In this document: piece by piece, positions 5,891-13,308 of the stretch
Layout of the letters: every line of letters starts with the position of its first letter
Position numbering within the stretch: the stretch's first letter is position 1
Origin: an uncultured Blautia sp.
GTDB lineage: Bacteria > Bacillota > Clostridia > Lachnospirales > Lachnospiraceae
DNA: 18,608 nt
Direction of reading: 5' to 3'
Assembly (NCBI GenBank): GCA_934402155.1
Contig: CAKRTP010000029.1
Coordinates: 1-18,608, forward strand
Position numbers and translations under genes: made by a program
Notes under the pieces: generated by a model
What the model was told of the DNA's origin: nothing
Seen by the model: the letters and a program-made list of their open reading frames with translations, nothing else
Databases searched by the model: none

Positions 5891-7123
5891 TTATTTGTTG
5901 TTTTTATTCTGTTCAACTTCCAGTAATTTCATTGCGCGAACCTTAAGCGGAAGACCGAACAGAGTGATAAATCCGTCTGCATCATGGTGGTCATACATAT
6001 CACCTGTTGTGAAGGAAGCAAGAGATTCATTGTACAGGCTGTACGGGGATGTAGTACCGGCTTTGATGATGTTTCCTTTGTAAAGCTTGAACTTAACTTC
6101 GCCGGTTACATATTTCTGAGTAGATTCTACAAATGCCTGGATTGCCTCGCGAAGTGGTGTGAACCATTTTCCTTCATATACTACCTGTGCAAACTGGCTT
6201 CCAAGTTTCTTTTTGGCCTCCATTGTGTCACGGTCAAGGATCAGTTCTTCGAGCTGTTCATGAGCTGCCATAAGGATTGTTCCGCCAGGGGTTTCATATA
6301 CACCACGGGATTTCATGCCGACAACACGGTTTTCAACGATGTCGATAATACCGATTCCGTTTTCGCCGCCAAGACGGTTAAGTTCTGTGATGATCTCGGA
6401 AACTTTCATTTCTTTTCCATTGATCGTCTTCGGAACACCTTCTTCAAATGTCATGGTGATTTCTGTTTCTTTGTCCGGAGCTTTTTCAGGAGTCACGCTT
6501 AAAACAAGCATATCGTCGTAGTTTGGAGCCTGAGAAGGATCTTCCAGTTCCAGACCTTCATGGCTGATATGCCATAAGTTACGGTCACGGCTGTAGCTGT
6601 GGCTTGCATCAAATGGAAGATTGATTCCATGAGCCTGGCAGAATGCAAGTTCATCATCACGAGACTGCATGGTCCACACATCAGTCATTCTCCACGGAGC
6701 AATGATCTTGATGTCAGGAGCCAGTGCTTTGATACCAAGTTCAAAACGGATCTGGTCGTTTCCTTTGCCGGTAGCACCGTGGCAGATCGCAACAGCATTT
6801 TCTTTACGTGCGATCTCAACAAGTTTCTTGGCAATAGCCGGACGGGCCATGGAAGTTCCGAGCAGATATTTGTGTTCATATACAGCACCGGCCTGTACGC
6901 ATGGCATGATATAGTTATCGCTGAAGTCGTCTACGATATCTTCGATATATAATTTGGAAGCTCCGGAAAGTTTTGCTCTCTCGTCCAGACCATCCAGTTC
7001 ATTACCCTGTCCGCAGTTTACACAGCAGCAGATAACTTCGTAATCAAAAGTTTCTTTCAGCCACGGGATAAGTGCTGTGGTATCAAGACCACCTGAGTAT
7101 GCAAGTACAACTTTTTCTTTCAT
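5891..7123 (-). CDS. argG: Argininosuccinate synthase
   Basis: The 410-aa enzyme joins citrulline and aspartate with ATP to form argininosuccinate, the second-last step of arginine synthesis. The N-terminal ATP-pyrophosphatase loop AYSGGLDTT is present at residues 8-16. Family stretches such as GATGKGNDQIRFELG, SYSRDRNLWHISHEG, GIGIIDIVENRVVGMKSRGVYETPGG and the C-terminal YDHHDADGFITLFGLP are intact. An upstream in-frame ATG (7156) would add 11 residues, but a strong ribosome binding site (AGGAGG, 7137-7132) points to 7123. No argH lies beside it, so the last step is encoded elsewhere. It diverges from argCJBD across a region with ArgR-type boxes and ends at a strong terminator. Confidence 0.96.
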   Translation of the reverse strand: MKEKVVLAYSGGLDTTALIPWLKETFDYEVICCCVNCGQGNELDGLDERAKLSGASKLYIEDIVDDFSDNYIMPCVQAGAVYEHKYLLGTSMARPAIAKKLVEIARKENAVAICHGATGKGNDQIRFELGIKALAPDIKIIAPWRMTDVWTMQSRDDELAFCQAHGINLPFDASHSYSRDRNLWHISHEGLELEDPSQAPNYDDMLVLSVTPEKAPDKETEITMTFEEGVPKTINGKEMKVSEIITELNRLGGENGIGIIDIVENRVVGMKSRGVYETPGGTILMAAHEQLEELILDRDTMEAKKKLGSQFAQVVYEGKWFTPLREAIQAFVESTQKYVTGEVKFKLYKGNIIKAGTTSPYSLYNESLASFTTGDMYDHHDADGFITLFGLPLKVRAMKLLEVEQNKNNK

Positions 7124-7267
7124 AATAGTTTCCTCCTGAAAAATAACGTTCTGCACTTGGCAGATGCGTAAATATTTGTTATCATTAACGACATGGATTT
7201 CTTTGCTTTAGTGAAGTCTAGTGATAAAACAATGAATCTCAAATCGTATTGTGCTTTGACAAGAACT

Positions 7268-7296
7268 AATATACAACATGTTTTATAAATATGCAA
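7268..7296 (-). promoter_or_regulatory. Promoter of argG
   Basis: Minus-strand TTGCAT (7296-7291), 17-bp spacer, TATATT (7273-7268). The -35 lies inside an ARG-box half-site, as in the argC promoter on the other side. The leader to the argG ATG is about 140 nt. A TTGACA also occurs at 7256-7261 on the plus strand without a well-spaced -10. Confidence 0.6.
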
Positions 7297-7309
7297 TAGA
7301 AATATGCAA
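7290..7309. promoter_or_regulatory. Candidate ArgR box at the argG promoter
   Basis: Two copies of TATGCAA (7290-7296 and 7303-7309), 13 bp apart and in the same direction, resembling half-sites of the palindrome at 7416-7432. The first overlaps the -35 of argG. This is weaker evidence than the argC site because the halves are direct rather than inverted. Confidence 0.5.
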
Positions 7310-7415
7310 AAAAATAAAAAAATTTTTTCAAAAAACATAATACCATATTATTAGGAAATGACAAGAATATTATGTAAAAACAGAAAAAACCAACATAAAA
7401 ATTGCAAAAAAATAT

Positions 7416-7432
7416 GTTGCATATTATGCAAC
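7416..7432. promoter_or_regulatory. ArgR (AhrC) operator at the argC promoter
   Basis: GTTGCATA-T-TATGCAAC, a perfect palindrome of 8-bp arms around one base. It fits the ARG-box pattern TNTGNATWWWWATNCANA in general form (TGCAT/ATGCA halves in AT-rich context). It covers the -35 and part of the spacer of the argC promoter, the expected position for repression by ArgR with arginine. A further TTGCAA lies just upstream at 7402. Confidence 0.72.
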
Positions 7433-7445
7433 AAAGATGTATAAT
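7417..7445 (+). promoter_or_regulatory. Promoter of argCJBD
   Basis: TTGCAT (7417-7422), 17-bp spacer, TATAAT (7440-7445). Transcription would begin near 7452. The -35 is embedded in the ArgR operator, so repressor and polymerase should compete. Confidence 0.75.
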
Positions 7446-7482
7446 CTAAATAATTTACACGAGAAAAACTATAATATTGCAG

Positions 7483-7505
7483 GCAGTTACATTTGAAATA
7501 ACTGC
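7483..7505 (+). other. Hairpin in the argC leader
   Basis: Perfect 7-bp inverted repeat GCAGTTA (7483-7489) / TAACTGC (7499-7505) with a 9-nt loop, about 30 nt into the predicted argC transcript and before the GGAGG ribosome binding site. No U-run follows, so this is not a terminator; an RNA-stabilising or regulatory role is possible. Confidence 0.35.
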
Positions 7506-7533
7506 TGATCTGTGATTCAGGAGGAAAGAAAAA

Positions 7534-8574
7534 ATGATCAAAGCAGGAATTATCGGAGCAACCGGTTATGCGGGAAATGAACTGGCGAGACTGCTTCTCG
7601 GACATAAAGATGTAGAGGTGGCCTGGTATGGATCAAGAAGTTATATTGATCAGAAATATGCAGAGGTATATCAGAATTTCTTTAAGTTGATCGATGCAAA
7701 GTGTATGGATGACAATATGGCAGCACTTGCCGACGAGGTAGATGTGATCTTTACGGCAACGCCACAGGGACTTTGTGCATCCCTTATTAATGAAGAAATT
7801 CTTTCAAAGGCCAAGGTTATAGATCTGAGTGCAGATTTTCGTATTAAGGATGTGAAGAAATACGAAAAATGGTATGGCATTGAACATAAATCACCTCAGT
7901 TTATTGATGAGGCTGTATATGGTCTGTGTGAGATCAACCGCGAAGATATCAAAAAAGCAAGGCTGATCGCAAATCCGGGATGCTATCCGACCTGCTCTAC
8001 TTTGTCCATTTATCCGCTTCTCAAAGAAGAGCTGATCGATCCAAATACGATCATTATTGATGCGAAATCCGGTACATCAGGCGCAGGAAGAGGTGCAAAG
8101 GTTGCAAATCTTTACTGTGAAGTAAATGAAAATATCAAAGCATACGGTGTGGCCACTCATCGTCATACACCGGAGATCGAGGATCAGCTGGGATATGCAT
8201 GCGGACAGGAAGTTCTGATCAATTTTACACCTCATCTGGTTCCGATGAACAGAGGAATCCTTATAACAGCATATGCTTCTCTTAAGAAAGATGTTTCTTA
8301 TGAGGAAGTGAAAGCAGTTTATGACAAATATTATGAAAAAGAAACGTTTGTACGTGTACTGGACAAAGATGTATGCCCGCAGACAAAATGCGTAGAAGGA
8401 AGCAACTATGTGGATGTCAATTTCAAGATCGATCCAAGAACAAAACGTATTATCATGATGGGAGCAATGGATAATCTTGTAAAGGGTGCCGCAGGACAGG
8501 CTGTGCAGAATATGAATCTGATGTTTGATTTTGACGAGGCAGAGGGGCTTCATCAGATTCCGATGCTTCCGTAG
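7534..8574 (+). CDS. argC: N-acetyl-gamma-glutamyl-phosphate reductase
   Basis: The 346-aa enzyme reduces N-acetylglutamyl phosphate to the semialdehyde with NADPH, the third step to ornithine. An N-terminal Rossmann fold begins GIIGATGYAGNELARLL. The active-site Cys is C150 in NPGCYPT. THRHTPEIEDQLG holds the conserved histidines. The length is standard for the about 345-aa ArgC type. The start follows CAGGAGGAAAG. It is the first gene of argC-argJ-argB-argD, transcribed from an ArgR-controlled promoter. The 47-bp gap to argJ holds only a ribosome binding site. Confidence 0.97.
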   Translation: MIKAGIIGATGYAGNELARLLLGHKDVEVAWYGSRSYIDQKYAEVYQNFFKLIDAKCMDDNMAALADEVDVIFTATPQGLCASLINEEILSKAKVIDLSADFRIKDVKKYEKWYGIEHKSPQFIDEAVYGLCEINREDIKKARLIANPGCYPTCSTLSIYPLLKEELIDPNTIIIDAKSGTSGAGRGAKVANLYCEVNENIKAYGVATHRHTPEIEDQLGYACGQEVLINFTPHLVPMNRGILITAYASLKKDVSYEEVKAVYDKYYEKETFVRVLDKDVCPQTKCVEGSNYVDVNFKIDPRTKRIIMMGAMDNLVKGAAGQAVQNMNLMFDFDEAEGLHQIPMLP

Positions 8575-8621
8575 ATGTAAAAAGACTGGAATTTGTTTCG
8601 TATCACGAGGAGGAATATGTT

Positions 8622-9845
8622 ATGAAAATTATTACAGGTGGAGTTACCGCAGCAAAAGGATTTCAGGCGGCATCGACGGCGGCCGGGATCAAATATCAGG
8701 GAAGAACTGATATGGCAATGGTTTACAGTGAGAAACCGTGTGTGGCAGCAGGAACATTTACAACAAATATTGTAAAAGCAGCACCGGTAAAATGGGATCA
8801 GGAGATCGTATATAAACATCCGGAGGCACAGGTGATCATCTGCAACAGCGGTATTGCAAATGCCTGCACAGGAGAAGAAGGATTCAGTTATTGCCGAGCA
8901 ACCGCCAAAGCAGCTGCAGAGACCCTGGATGTAGATGAAAACAGCGTGCTGGTTGCATCTACAGGGGTAATTGGAATGCAGCTTCCGATTGAGAAACTCT
9001 CAGATGGTGTCAAAGCGATGGCACCGAAGCTTCAGGGAACTCTGGAAGCCGGAAATGAAGCGGCAAAAGCAATTATGACTACTGATACCAGAGAAAAGGA
9101 AGTTGCAGTGCAGATTGAGATCGGCGGAAAGACGGTTACTATCGGTGGTATGTGCAAGGGATCCGGAATGATCCATCCGAATATGTGTACCATGCTTGGC
9201 TTTGTTACGACAGATGTATGCATTACCAAACAGCTTCTCCAGGAGGCACTGAGCCAGGATGTCAAGGATACCTACAATATGGTGTCTGTTGACGGAGATA
9301 CTTCTACAAATGATACAGTACTTCTTCTGGCGAACGGAATGGCGGAAAATCCTGAGATCAACGAGAAAAATGAAGATTATCAGAAGTTCTGCGAAGCACT
9401 GAACTATATCAATACCACACTTGCAAAGAAGATTGCAGGAGATGGAGAAGGTGCTACCGCACTGTTTGAGGTAAAAATCGTCGGTGCAGAGAGCAAGGAA
9501 CAGGCAGTGACTTTAAGCAAATCGGTCGTCACTTCCTCACTTACAAAAGCAGCAATCTACGGTCATGATGCAAACTGGGGAAGAATCCTCTGTGCAATGG
9601 GATATTCAGGCGCACAGTTCGACCCGGAGAAAGTAGACCTGTATTTTGAAAGCAAAGCGGGAAAGATCCAGATCATTGAAAATGGTGTGGCAGTGGATTA
9701 CAGTGAAGAGGAGGCGACAAAGATCCTTTCCGAAAATGCTGTGACAGCAATCGCAGATATCAAGATGGGTGACTGCAGCGCAACAGCATGGGGCTGTGAC
9801 CTTACTTATGATTATATCAAGATCAATGCGGATTACAGATCCTAG
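8622..9845 (+). CDS. argJ: Bifunctional ornithine acetyltransferase / N-acetylglutamate synthase
   Basis: The 407-aa ArgJ moves the acetyl group from N-acetylornithine to glutamate, giving the cyclic arginine pathway. ArgJ cuts itself into alpha and beta chains before a Thr nucleophile. Here this is T190 in KGSGMIHPNMCTMLGF, and the residue before it is Cys (C189) where Ala is common. Other family stretches are VASTGVIGMQLP, DTREK, GDTSTNDTV and the C-terminal GHDANWGRI and GCDLTYDYIKINADY. The GAGGAGG ribosome binding site fixes the start. Its presence and the absence of argA or argE here fit an acetyl-recycling pathway; whether it also accepts acetyl-CoA cannot be told from sequence. Confidence 0.96.
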   Translation: MKIITGGVTAAKGFQAASTAAGIKYQGRTDMAMVYSEKPCVAAGTFTTNIVKAAPVKWDQEIVYKHPEAQVIICNSGIANACTGEEGFSYCRATAKAAAETLDVDENSVLVASTGVIGMQLPIEKLSDGVKAMAPKLQGTLEAGNEAAKAIMTTDTREKEVAVQIEIGGKTVTIGGMCKGSGMIHPNMCTMLGFVTTDVCITKQLLQEALSQDVKDTYNMVSVDGDTSTNDTVLLLANGMAENPEINEKNEDYQKFCEALNYINTTLAKKIAGDGEGATALFEVKIVGAESKEQAVTLSKSVVTSSLTKAAIYGHDANWGRILCAMGYSGAQFDPEKVDLYFESKAGKIQIIENGVAVDYSEEEATKILSENAVTAIADIKMGDCSATAWGCDLTYDYIKINADYRS

Positions 9846-9899
9846 TGTACTGTATCATTGATATTTCGCTAAATAACTTAATTCGAGGAGAAATGAAAA

Positions 9900-10796
9900 A
9901 TGGTAAATCAGAAATATCTGGACAAGGCAGAGACTCTTATCGAGGCACTTCCTTATATTCAGCGTTTTAACCGTAAAATCGTGGTGGTAAAATACGGTGG
10001 AAGTGCGATGGTTGACGAAACTCTCAAAGAAAATGTGATCAAGGATGTTGTTCTTCTGAAACTGATCGGATTCAAACCGATCATCGTTCACGGCGGAGGT
10101 AAGGAAATCAGCCGCTGGGTAAACAAAGTCGGAATGGAACCACGTTTTGTCAATGGTCTTCGTGTAACAGATAAGGATACGATGGAAATCGCGGAAATGG
10201 TTCTTGCAAAAGTCAACAAAGAACTGGTTGCACTGGTGGAATCCCTTGGTGTACAGGCGGTTGGTATCAGCGGAAAAGACGGCGGACTTCTCCAGTGTCA
10301 TAAGAAGCTTTCAAAAGGTGAGGATATCGGGTTTGTAGGAGACATCGAGAAGGTAAATCCGAAAGTTCTTCATGACCTTCTTGAAAAAGACTTCCTGCCT
10401 ATTGTATTCCCAATCGGATATGATATGAATTTTGATTCCTATAATATCAATGCAGATGACGCCGCATGTGCGATCGCAGAGGCAGTTCATGCTGAGAAAC
10501 TTGTATTCCTTTCTGATATTGAAGGGGTATATAAGGACAAGGATGATCCGGATACTCTGATTTCTGAATTACATGTACATGAAGCCGAGAAACTGATCAA
10601 TGAAGGTTATGTGGGCGGTGGAATGATTCCGAAACTCCAGAACTGTATTGATGCGATCGAAGAGGGAGTAAACAGAGTCCATATTCTGGATGGACGTATT
10701 CCGCACAGCCTTCTTCTGGAAATCTTTACAAACAAAGGTATTGGTACCGCTATTCTGAGAGAGGACGGGGAGAAATATTATGACGAGCATGAATGA
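9900..10796 (+). CDS. argB: Acetylglutamate kinase
   Basis: The 298-aa amino-acid kinase phosphorylates N-acetylglutamate. The N-terminal VVKYGGSAM and [10 protein letters not shown] loops bind ATP and acetylglutamate, and [14 protein letters not shown] and the [15 protein letters not shown] stretch near the C-terminus are typical. An N-terminal extension before the kinase core ([27 protein letters not shown]) is the helix that in arginine-inhibited forms mediates hexamer formation. Feedback inhibition by arginine is therefore likely but inferred. The start follows CGAGGAGAAATG at normal spacing. It ends inside argD by a 17-bp overlap, which suggests translational coupling. Confidence 0.97.
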   Translation: MVNQKYLDKAETLIEALPYIQRFNRKIVVVKYGGSAMVDETLKENVIKDVVLLKLIGFKPIIVHGGGKEISRWVNKVGMEPRFVNGLRVTDKDTMEIAEMVLAKVNKELVALVESLGVQAVGISGKDGGLLQCHKKLSKGEDIGFVGDIEKVNPKVLHDLLEKDFLPIVFPIGYDMNFDSYNINADDAACAIAEAVHAEKLVFLSDIEGVYKDKDDPDTLISELHVHEAEKLINEGYVGGGMIPKLQNCIDAIEEGVNRVHILDGRIPHSLLLEIFTNKGIGTAILREDGEKYYDEHE

Positions 10797-11979
10797 ACAG
10801 ATGAATCATGCAGAGGAAAGTATTCTGCATACCTATAATCGTTTCCCGGTTATGTTTGACCATGGGGAAGGATGTTATCTTTATGATACGGAAGGCAGAA
10901 AATATCTTGATTTTGCAGCGGGAATTGCGGTAAATGCACTGGGATATCACTATCCGGGATATGATGAGGCACTGAAGGCTCAGATTGATAAGCTGACGCA
11001 TATCTCCAATCTCTATTACAATGAACCGATGAGCGAAGCAGGTGAAAAGCTGATCAAAGCCAGCGGACTGTCCAAGGCCTTTTTTACAAACAGTGGTACA
11101 GAGGCGATTGAGGGCGCGCTTAAGGCGGCGCGTAAATATGCTTACACCAAATATGGTAAAGAAGCACAGAAATATGAAATCATCGCAATGAACCATTCTT
11201 TCCACGGAAGAAGTATGGGGGCTCTTTCTGTAACAGGGACAGAACATTACAGGGAACCTTTTGAGCCTCTGATCGGTGGTGTGAAATTCGCAGATTTCAA
11301 TGATCTTGAGAGTGTCAAAGCTCAGATCACAGATAAAACCTGTGCAATTATCACAGAGGTTGTACAGGGAGAAGGCGGAATCTATCCGGCAGATAAAGAA
11401 TTTCTGGAAGGACTTCGTGCAGTCTGCGACGAAAAAGATATTATCCTGATCTTTGATGAGATCCAGTGTGGTATGGGACGTACAGGAACCTGCTTTGCCT
11501 GGCAGTCATACAATGTAAAACCGGATATCATGACCTGTGCCAAAGCTCTTGGCTGCGGTGTTCCGGTCGGAGCGTTTGTTCTGGGCGAAAAGGCAGCCGA
11601 ATCCTCTCTTGTACCAGGAGATCACGGCACAACTTATGGAGGAAATCCATTTGTATGTGCAGCCGTAAGCAAGGTGTTTGATATTTTTGAACAGGATAAG
11701 ATTCTTGAAAATGTACAGGAGCTTACACCGTATCTGGAGAAAAAACTGGATGAACTTGTGGATAAATATCCAGTTGTTGCTGCCCGGCGTGGAAAAGGTT
11801 TTATGCAGGGACTTGTGATCGAAGGAGCAACAGTGGGAAGCATTGTGACAAAGGCACTGCAGAGCGGACTTCTTGTTATTTCGGCGGGAAGTGATGTGCT
11901 GCGTCTCGTTCCTCCGCTTGTTATTACAAAAGAGCATATCGATGAAATGATCGAGAAATTAGAAAAGAGCCTGGCGTAA
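10780..11979 (+). CDS. argD: Acetylornithine aminotransferase
   Basis: The 399-aa class-III PLP aminotransferase converts N-acetylglutamate semialdehyde to N-acetylornithine using glutamate. K255 in [16 protein letters not shown] is the PLP lysine, D226 in [13 protein letters not shown] contacts the pyridine nitrogen, and [17 protein letters not shown] binds the phosphate. The start ATG lies within the 3' end of argB. A second ATG three codons on (10789) is possible, but the GACGGGGAG site supports 10780. It is the last gene of the unit and its stop codon lies within the loop of the terminator hairpin that follows. Confidence 0.95.
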   Translation: MTSMNEQMNHAEESILHTYNRFPVMFDHGEGCYLYDTEGRKYLDFAAGIAVNALGYHYPGYDEALKAQIDKLTHISNLYYNEPMSEAGEKLIKASGLSKAFFTNSGTEAIEGALKAARKYAYTKYGKEAQKYEIIAMNHSFHGRSMGALSVTGTEHYREPFEPLIGGVKFADFNDLESVKAQITDKTCAIITEVVQGEGGIYPADKEFLEGLRAVCDEKDIILIFDEIQCGMGRTGTCFAWQSYNVKPDIMTCAKALGCGVPVGAFVLGEKAAESSLVPGDHGTTYGGNPFVCAAVSKVFDIFEQDKILENVQELTPYLEKKLDELVDKYPVVAARRGKGFMQGLVIEGATVGSIVTKALQSGLLVISAGSDVLRLVPPLVITKEHIDEMIEKLEKSLA

Positions 11980-11989
11980 TGCCAGGCTC
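11961..11989. terminator. Terminator between argD and the second DtxR-family gene
   Basis: Perfect 9-bp stem GAGCCTGGC (11967-11975) / GCCAGGCTC (11981-11989) with a 5-nt loop that contains the argD stop codon. On the minus strand it is followed by TTTTCT, a fair U-tract for the repressor gene at 12052-12426. On the plus strand the downstream tract (CTGCTTTGTCT) is poor, so it stops argD transcripts less well. Confidence 0.75.
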
Positions 11990-12051
11990 CTGCTTTGTCT
12001 GAAAATCTGAAAATTCTATGATACTTTTCAATTCGCACATTTCTGTGAAAA

Positions 12052-12426
12052 TTATTTCTTGCGGTTCAGATTAATATGTTTTTTGATCGCCTCAAAACTC
12101 TCGGAACTGATCACGTGTTCGATTTTGCAGGCATCACTGGCAGCAACAGCTGCATCCACCCCAAGCGTTTCAAGCCATTCGGAAAGGAAAAGATGGCGTT
12201 CGTAAATCTTTTCTGCAATTTCGCGGCCTGAATCAGTAAGGTAAAGGTATCCTTCCGGGGATACGGTGATCTGGTCTGTCTCACGAAGTTTCTTCATGGC
12301 TACACTGACACTGGATTTCTTGAAGCCAAGCTCTGTGGCAACGTCTACGGAACGTACAACCGGATGTGATTTACTCAAGATAAGGATTGTTTCCAGATAG
12401 TTTTCGGCGGATTCGTTTGTATGCAT
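12052..12426 (-). CDS. Short DtxR/MntR-family metal-dependent repressor next to feo
   Basis: The 124-aa protein aligns without gaps to the repressor at 1231-1605. It has the winged-helix at residues 1-65 and metal ligands E12, H78, C100, E103 and H104; residue 9 is Asn where the paralogue has Asp. CKIEH matches the iron-type C-x-x-E-H site of DtxR/IdeR. The SH3-like domain is absent. The open frame runs 38 codons further upstream, but that stretch is not protein-like and covers a promoter and a palindrome. The ATG at 12426 has GGGGTG before it, so I use this start. It diverges from feoA-feoA-feoB and is the natural candidate for their Fe2+-dependent repressor. Confidence 0.87.
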   Translation of the reverse strand: MHTNESAENYLETILILSKSHPVVRSVDVATELGFKKSSVSVAMKKLRETDQITVSPEGYLYLTDSGREIAEKIYERHLFLSEWLETLGVDAAVAASDACKIEHVISSESFEAIKKHINLNRKK

Positions 12427-12452
12427 TCTTACACCCCAATTCTGCTGAAAAA

Positions 12453-12471
12453 TTATACAATTATTGTATAA
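12453..12471. promoter_or_regulatory. Palindromic operator in the leader of the repressor gene
   Basis: TTATACAA-TTA-TTGTATAA, a perfect inverted repeat with 8-bp arms. It lies about 27 bp upstream of the repressor's ATG and just downstream of its predicted transcription start. It could be a self-regulatory operator. The minus strand also reads TATAAT here (12457-12452), so a second -10 is an alternative. Confidence 0.5.
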
Positions 12472-12495
12472 TTTCGTATTGCTTATAATATCTCT

Positions 12496-12524
12496 ATAAT
12501 ACCATGTTTTTGAAATTTTAACAA
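12496..12524 (-). promoter_or_regulatory. Promoter of the second DtxR-family gene
   Basis: Minus-strand TTGTTA (12524-12519), 17-bp spacer, TATTAT (12501-12496). Transcription would start near 12489, giving a leader of about 63 nt that contains the palindrome at 12453-12471. Confidence 0.55.
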
Positions 12525-12536
12525 TAAAAATACATT

Positions 12537-12556
12537 GCAAATATACGCAAATATCT
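12537..12556. repeat. Tandem 10-bp repeat in the divergent region
   Basis: GCAAATATAC (12537-12546) followed directly by GCAAATATCT (12547-12556); eight of ten bases match and the period is one helical turn. It lies upstream of both divergent promoters. Confidence 0.45.
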
Positions 12557-12578
12557 GCCTGACAAAACCTGCAATAAT

Positions 12579-12638
12579 AGTTATATGATGCGAATTAAAG
12601 TTATATCAAACGAATATAAGTTTTATATAACGAAAAAA
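12579..12638 (+). repeat. Three tandem 20-bp repeats upstream of the feo promoter
   Basis: Three consecutive 20-bp units start at 12579, 12599 and 12619 and fit AGTTnTATnnnnCGAAnnnA, with 13 of 20 positions the same in all three. The last unit ends five bases before the -35 (12644). A period near two helical turns just upstream of a promoter is what an activator or a cooperative regulator binding one DNA face would use. The next 20 bases do not fit the pattern. Confidence 0.7.
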
Positions 12639-12643
12639 AGTAC

Positions 12644-12672
12644 TTGACAGCTTACTTACGTTAGAATATACT
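12644..12672 (+). promoter_or_regulatory. Promoter of the feo operon
   Basis: TTGACA (12644-12649), 17-bp spacer, TATACT (12667-12672): near-perfect housekeeping promoter. Transcription would start near 12679, 77 bp before the first feoA. Confidence 0.85.
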
Positions 12673-12675
12673 AAC
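12660..12675. promoter_or_regulatory. DtxR-like operator over the feo -10
   Basis: GTTAG-AATATA-CTAAC, an inverted repeat that covers the -10 hexamer. The GTTAG/CTAAC halves resemble the inner part of the DtxR/IdeR operator TTAGGTTAGCCTAACCTAA, though the spacing here is wider. Its place over the -10 fits iron-dependent repression by the adjacent repressor. Confidence 0.6.
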
Positions 12676-12755
12676 TTACAGAAAAAGGAAGCAGCCTTAA
12701 GTTGTGAACTTTTTAAACGAAAAAAATTATCATCACAGAAAGAAGAGTAGATACC

Positions 12756-12968
12756 ATGATGCCACTTACAATGGCCGGAATCGGCGAAGTGAATATGATC
12801 CGGAAGATTGGCGGAAACGAAGAAACCAGAAGATTCCTCGCAAACCTCGGATTTGTAACAGGGGCAGAAATCTCAGTAGTGTCTGCGATCAGCGGCAATG
12901 TGATCGTCAATGTCAAAGATGCAAGAGTAGCAGTCAACTCAGATATGGCAAGACATATTATGATATGA
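12756..12968 (+). CDS. feoA: FeoA-domain protein (first copy)
   Basis: The 70-aa protein is a single FeoA/SH3-like domain. It has the pattern MPLTMAGIGEVNMIRKIGGNEETRRFLANLGFVTGAEISVVSAISGNVIVNVKDARVAVNSDMARHIM abridged here to its key features: GN/EETRRFLANLGF after the first strand pair, G-x-x-I-x-V-V, and a final DxxMARHIMI-like strand. FeoA binds the cytoplasmic part of FeoB and is thought to modulate Fe2+ uptake. Start codons at 12756 and 12759 are both possible; AAGAAGAG lies upstream. An overlapping longer open frame from GTG 12704 has no family resemblance and I reject it. It is the first gene of the iron unit and 89 bp precede the second feoA. Confidence 0.85.
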   Translation: MMPLTMAGIGEVNMIRKIGGNEETRRFLANLGFVTGAEISVVSAISGNVIVNVKDARVAVNSDMARHIMI

Positions 12969-13057
12969 TGCCCTTCAAAGCTGCGGGTACCATATACAGG
13001 GGAACCGGCAGTATATGAGATGCTAGTTTGATATGTTATGCGGAAAGGAGACAAAAA

Positions 13058-13276
13058 ATGACTTTAGGTGAGGCAAAAGTCGGAAGCACCGTTACGGTAA
13101 CTAAGATTGAAGGAGACGGTGCGTACAAGCGACGCATTATGGATATGGGAATTACCAAGGGAAGCGAAATTTATATCAGAAAAGTCGCTCCGCTTGGAGA
13201 TCCTGTTGAGATCACTGTAAGAGGTTATGAGTTATCGGTAAGAAAAAACGATGCTCAGTGCGTACAGGTAAGATAA
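13058..13276 (+). CDS. feoA: FeoA-domain protein (second copy)
   Basis: The 72-aa protein is a second single-domain FeoA: MTLGEAKVGSTVTVTKIEG at the start, then RRIMDMGITKGSEI and VAPLGDPVEITVRGYELSVRK, the classic FeoA strands with L-G-x-P. The family is more canonical here than in the first copy. The open frame extends ten codons upstream, but GGAAAGGAG lies seven bases before 13058, so that start is preferred. The 32-bp gap to feoB carries only the feoB ribosome binding site. Two feoA copies before feoB are known in Clostridia; the two may have different partners or one may act as a regulator. Confidence 0.92.
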   Translation: MTLGEAKVGSTVTVTKIEGDGAYKRRIMDMGITKGSEIYIRKVAPLGDPVEITVRGYELSVRKNDAQCVQVR

Positions 13277-13308
13277 AGATACAAAGAGGGATTAAGGAGG
13301 TAGGAAAA

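Noticed and set aside
7124..7156. 11-codon N-terminal extension of ArgG
   Set aside because: The AGGAGG site precedes the inner ATG and the ArgG family begins at the motif just after it.
12427..12540. 38-codon N-terminal extension of the second DtxR-family protein
   Set aside because: The extension covers the promoter and palindrome, is not protein-like and its start has no ribosome binding site; the ATG at 12426 matches the paralogue length exactly.
12704..13018. 104-codon frame from GTG across the first feoA
   Set aside because: It is out of frame with the FeoA-domain gene, has no recognisable domain and is rich in Arg, Tyr and Asn as expected for a shadow frame.
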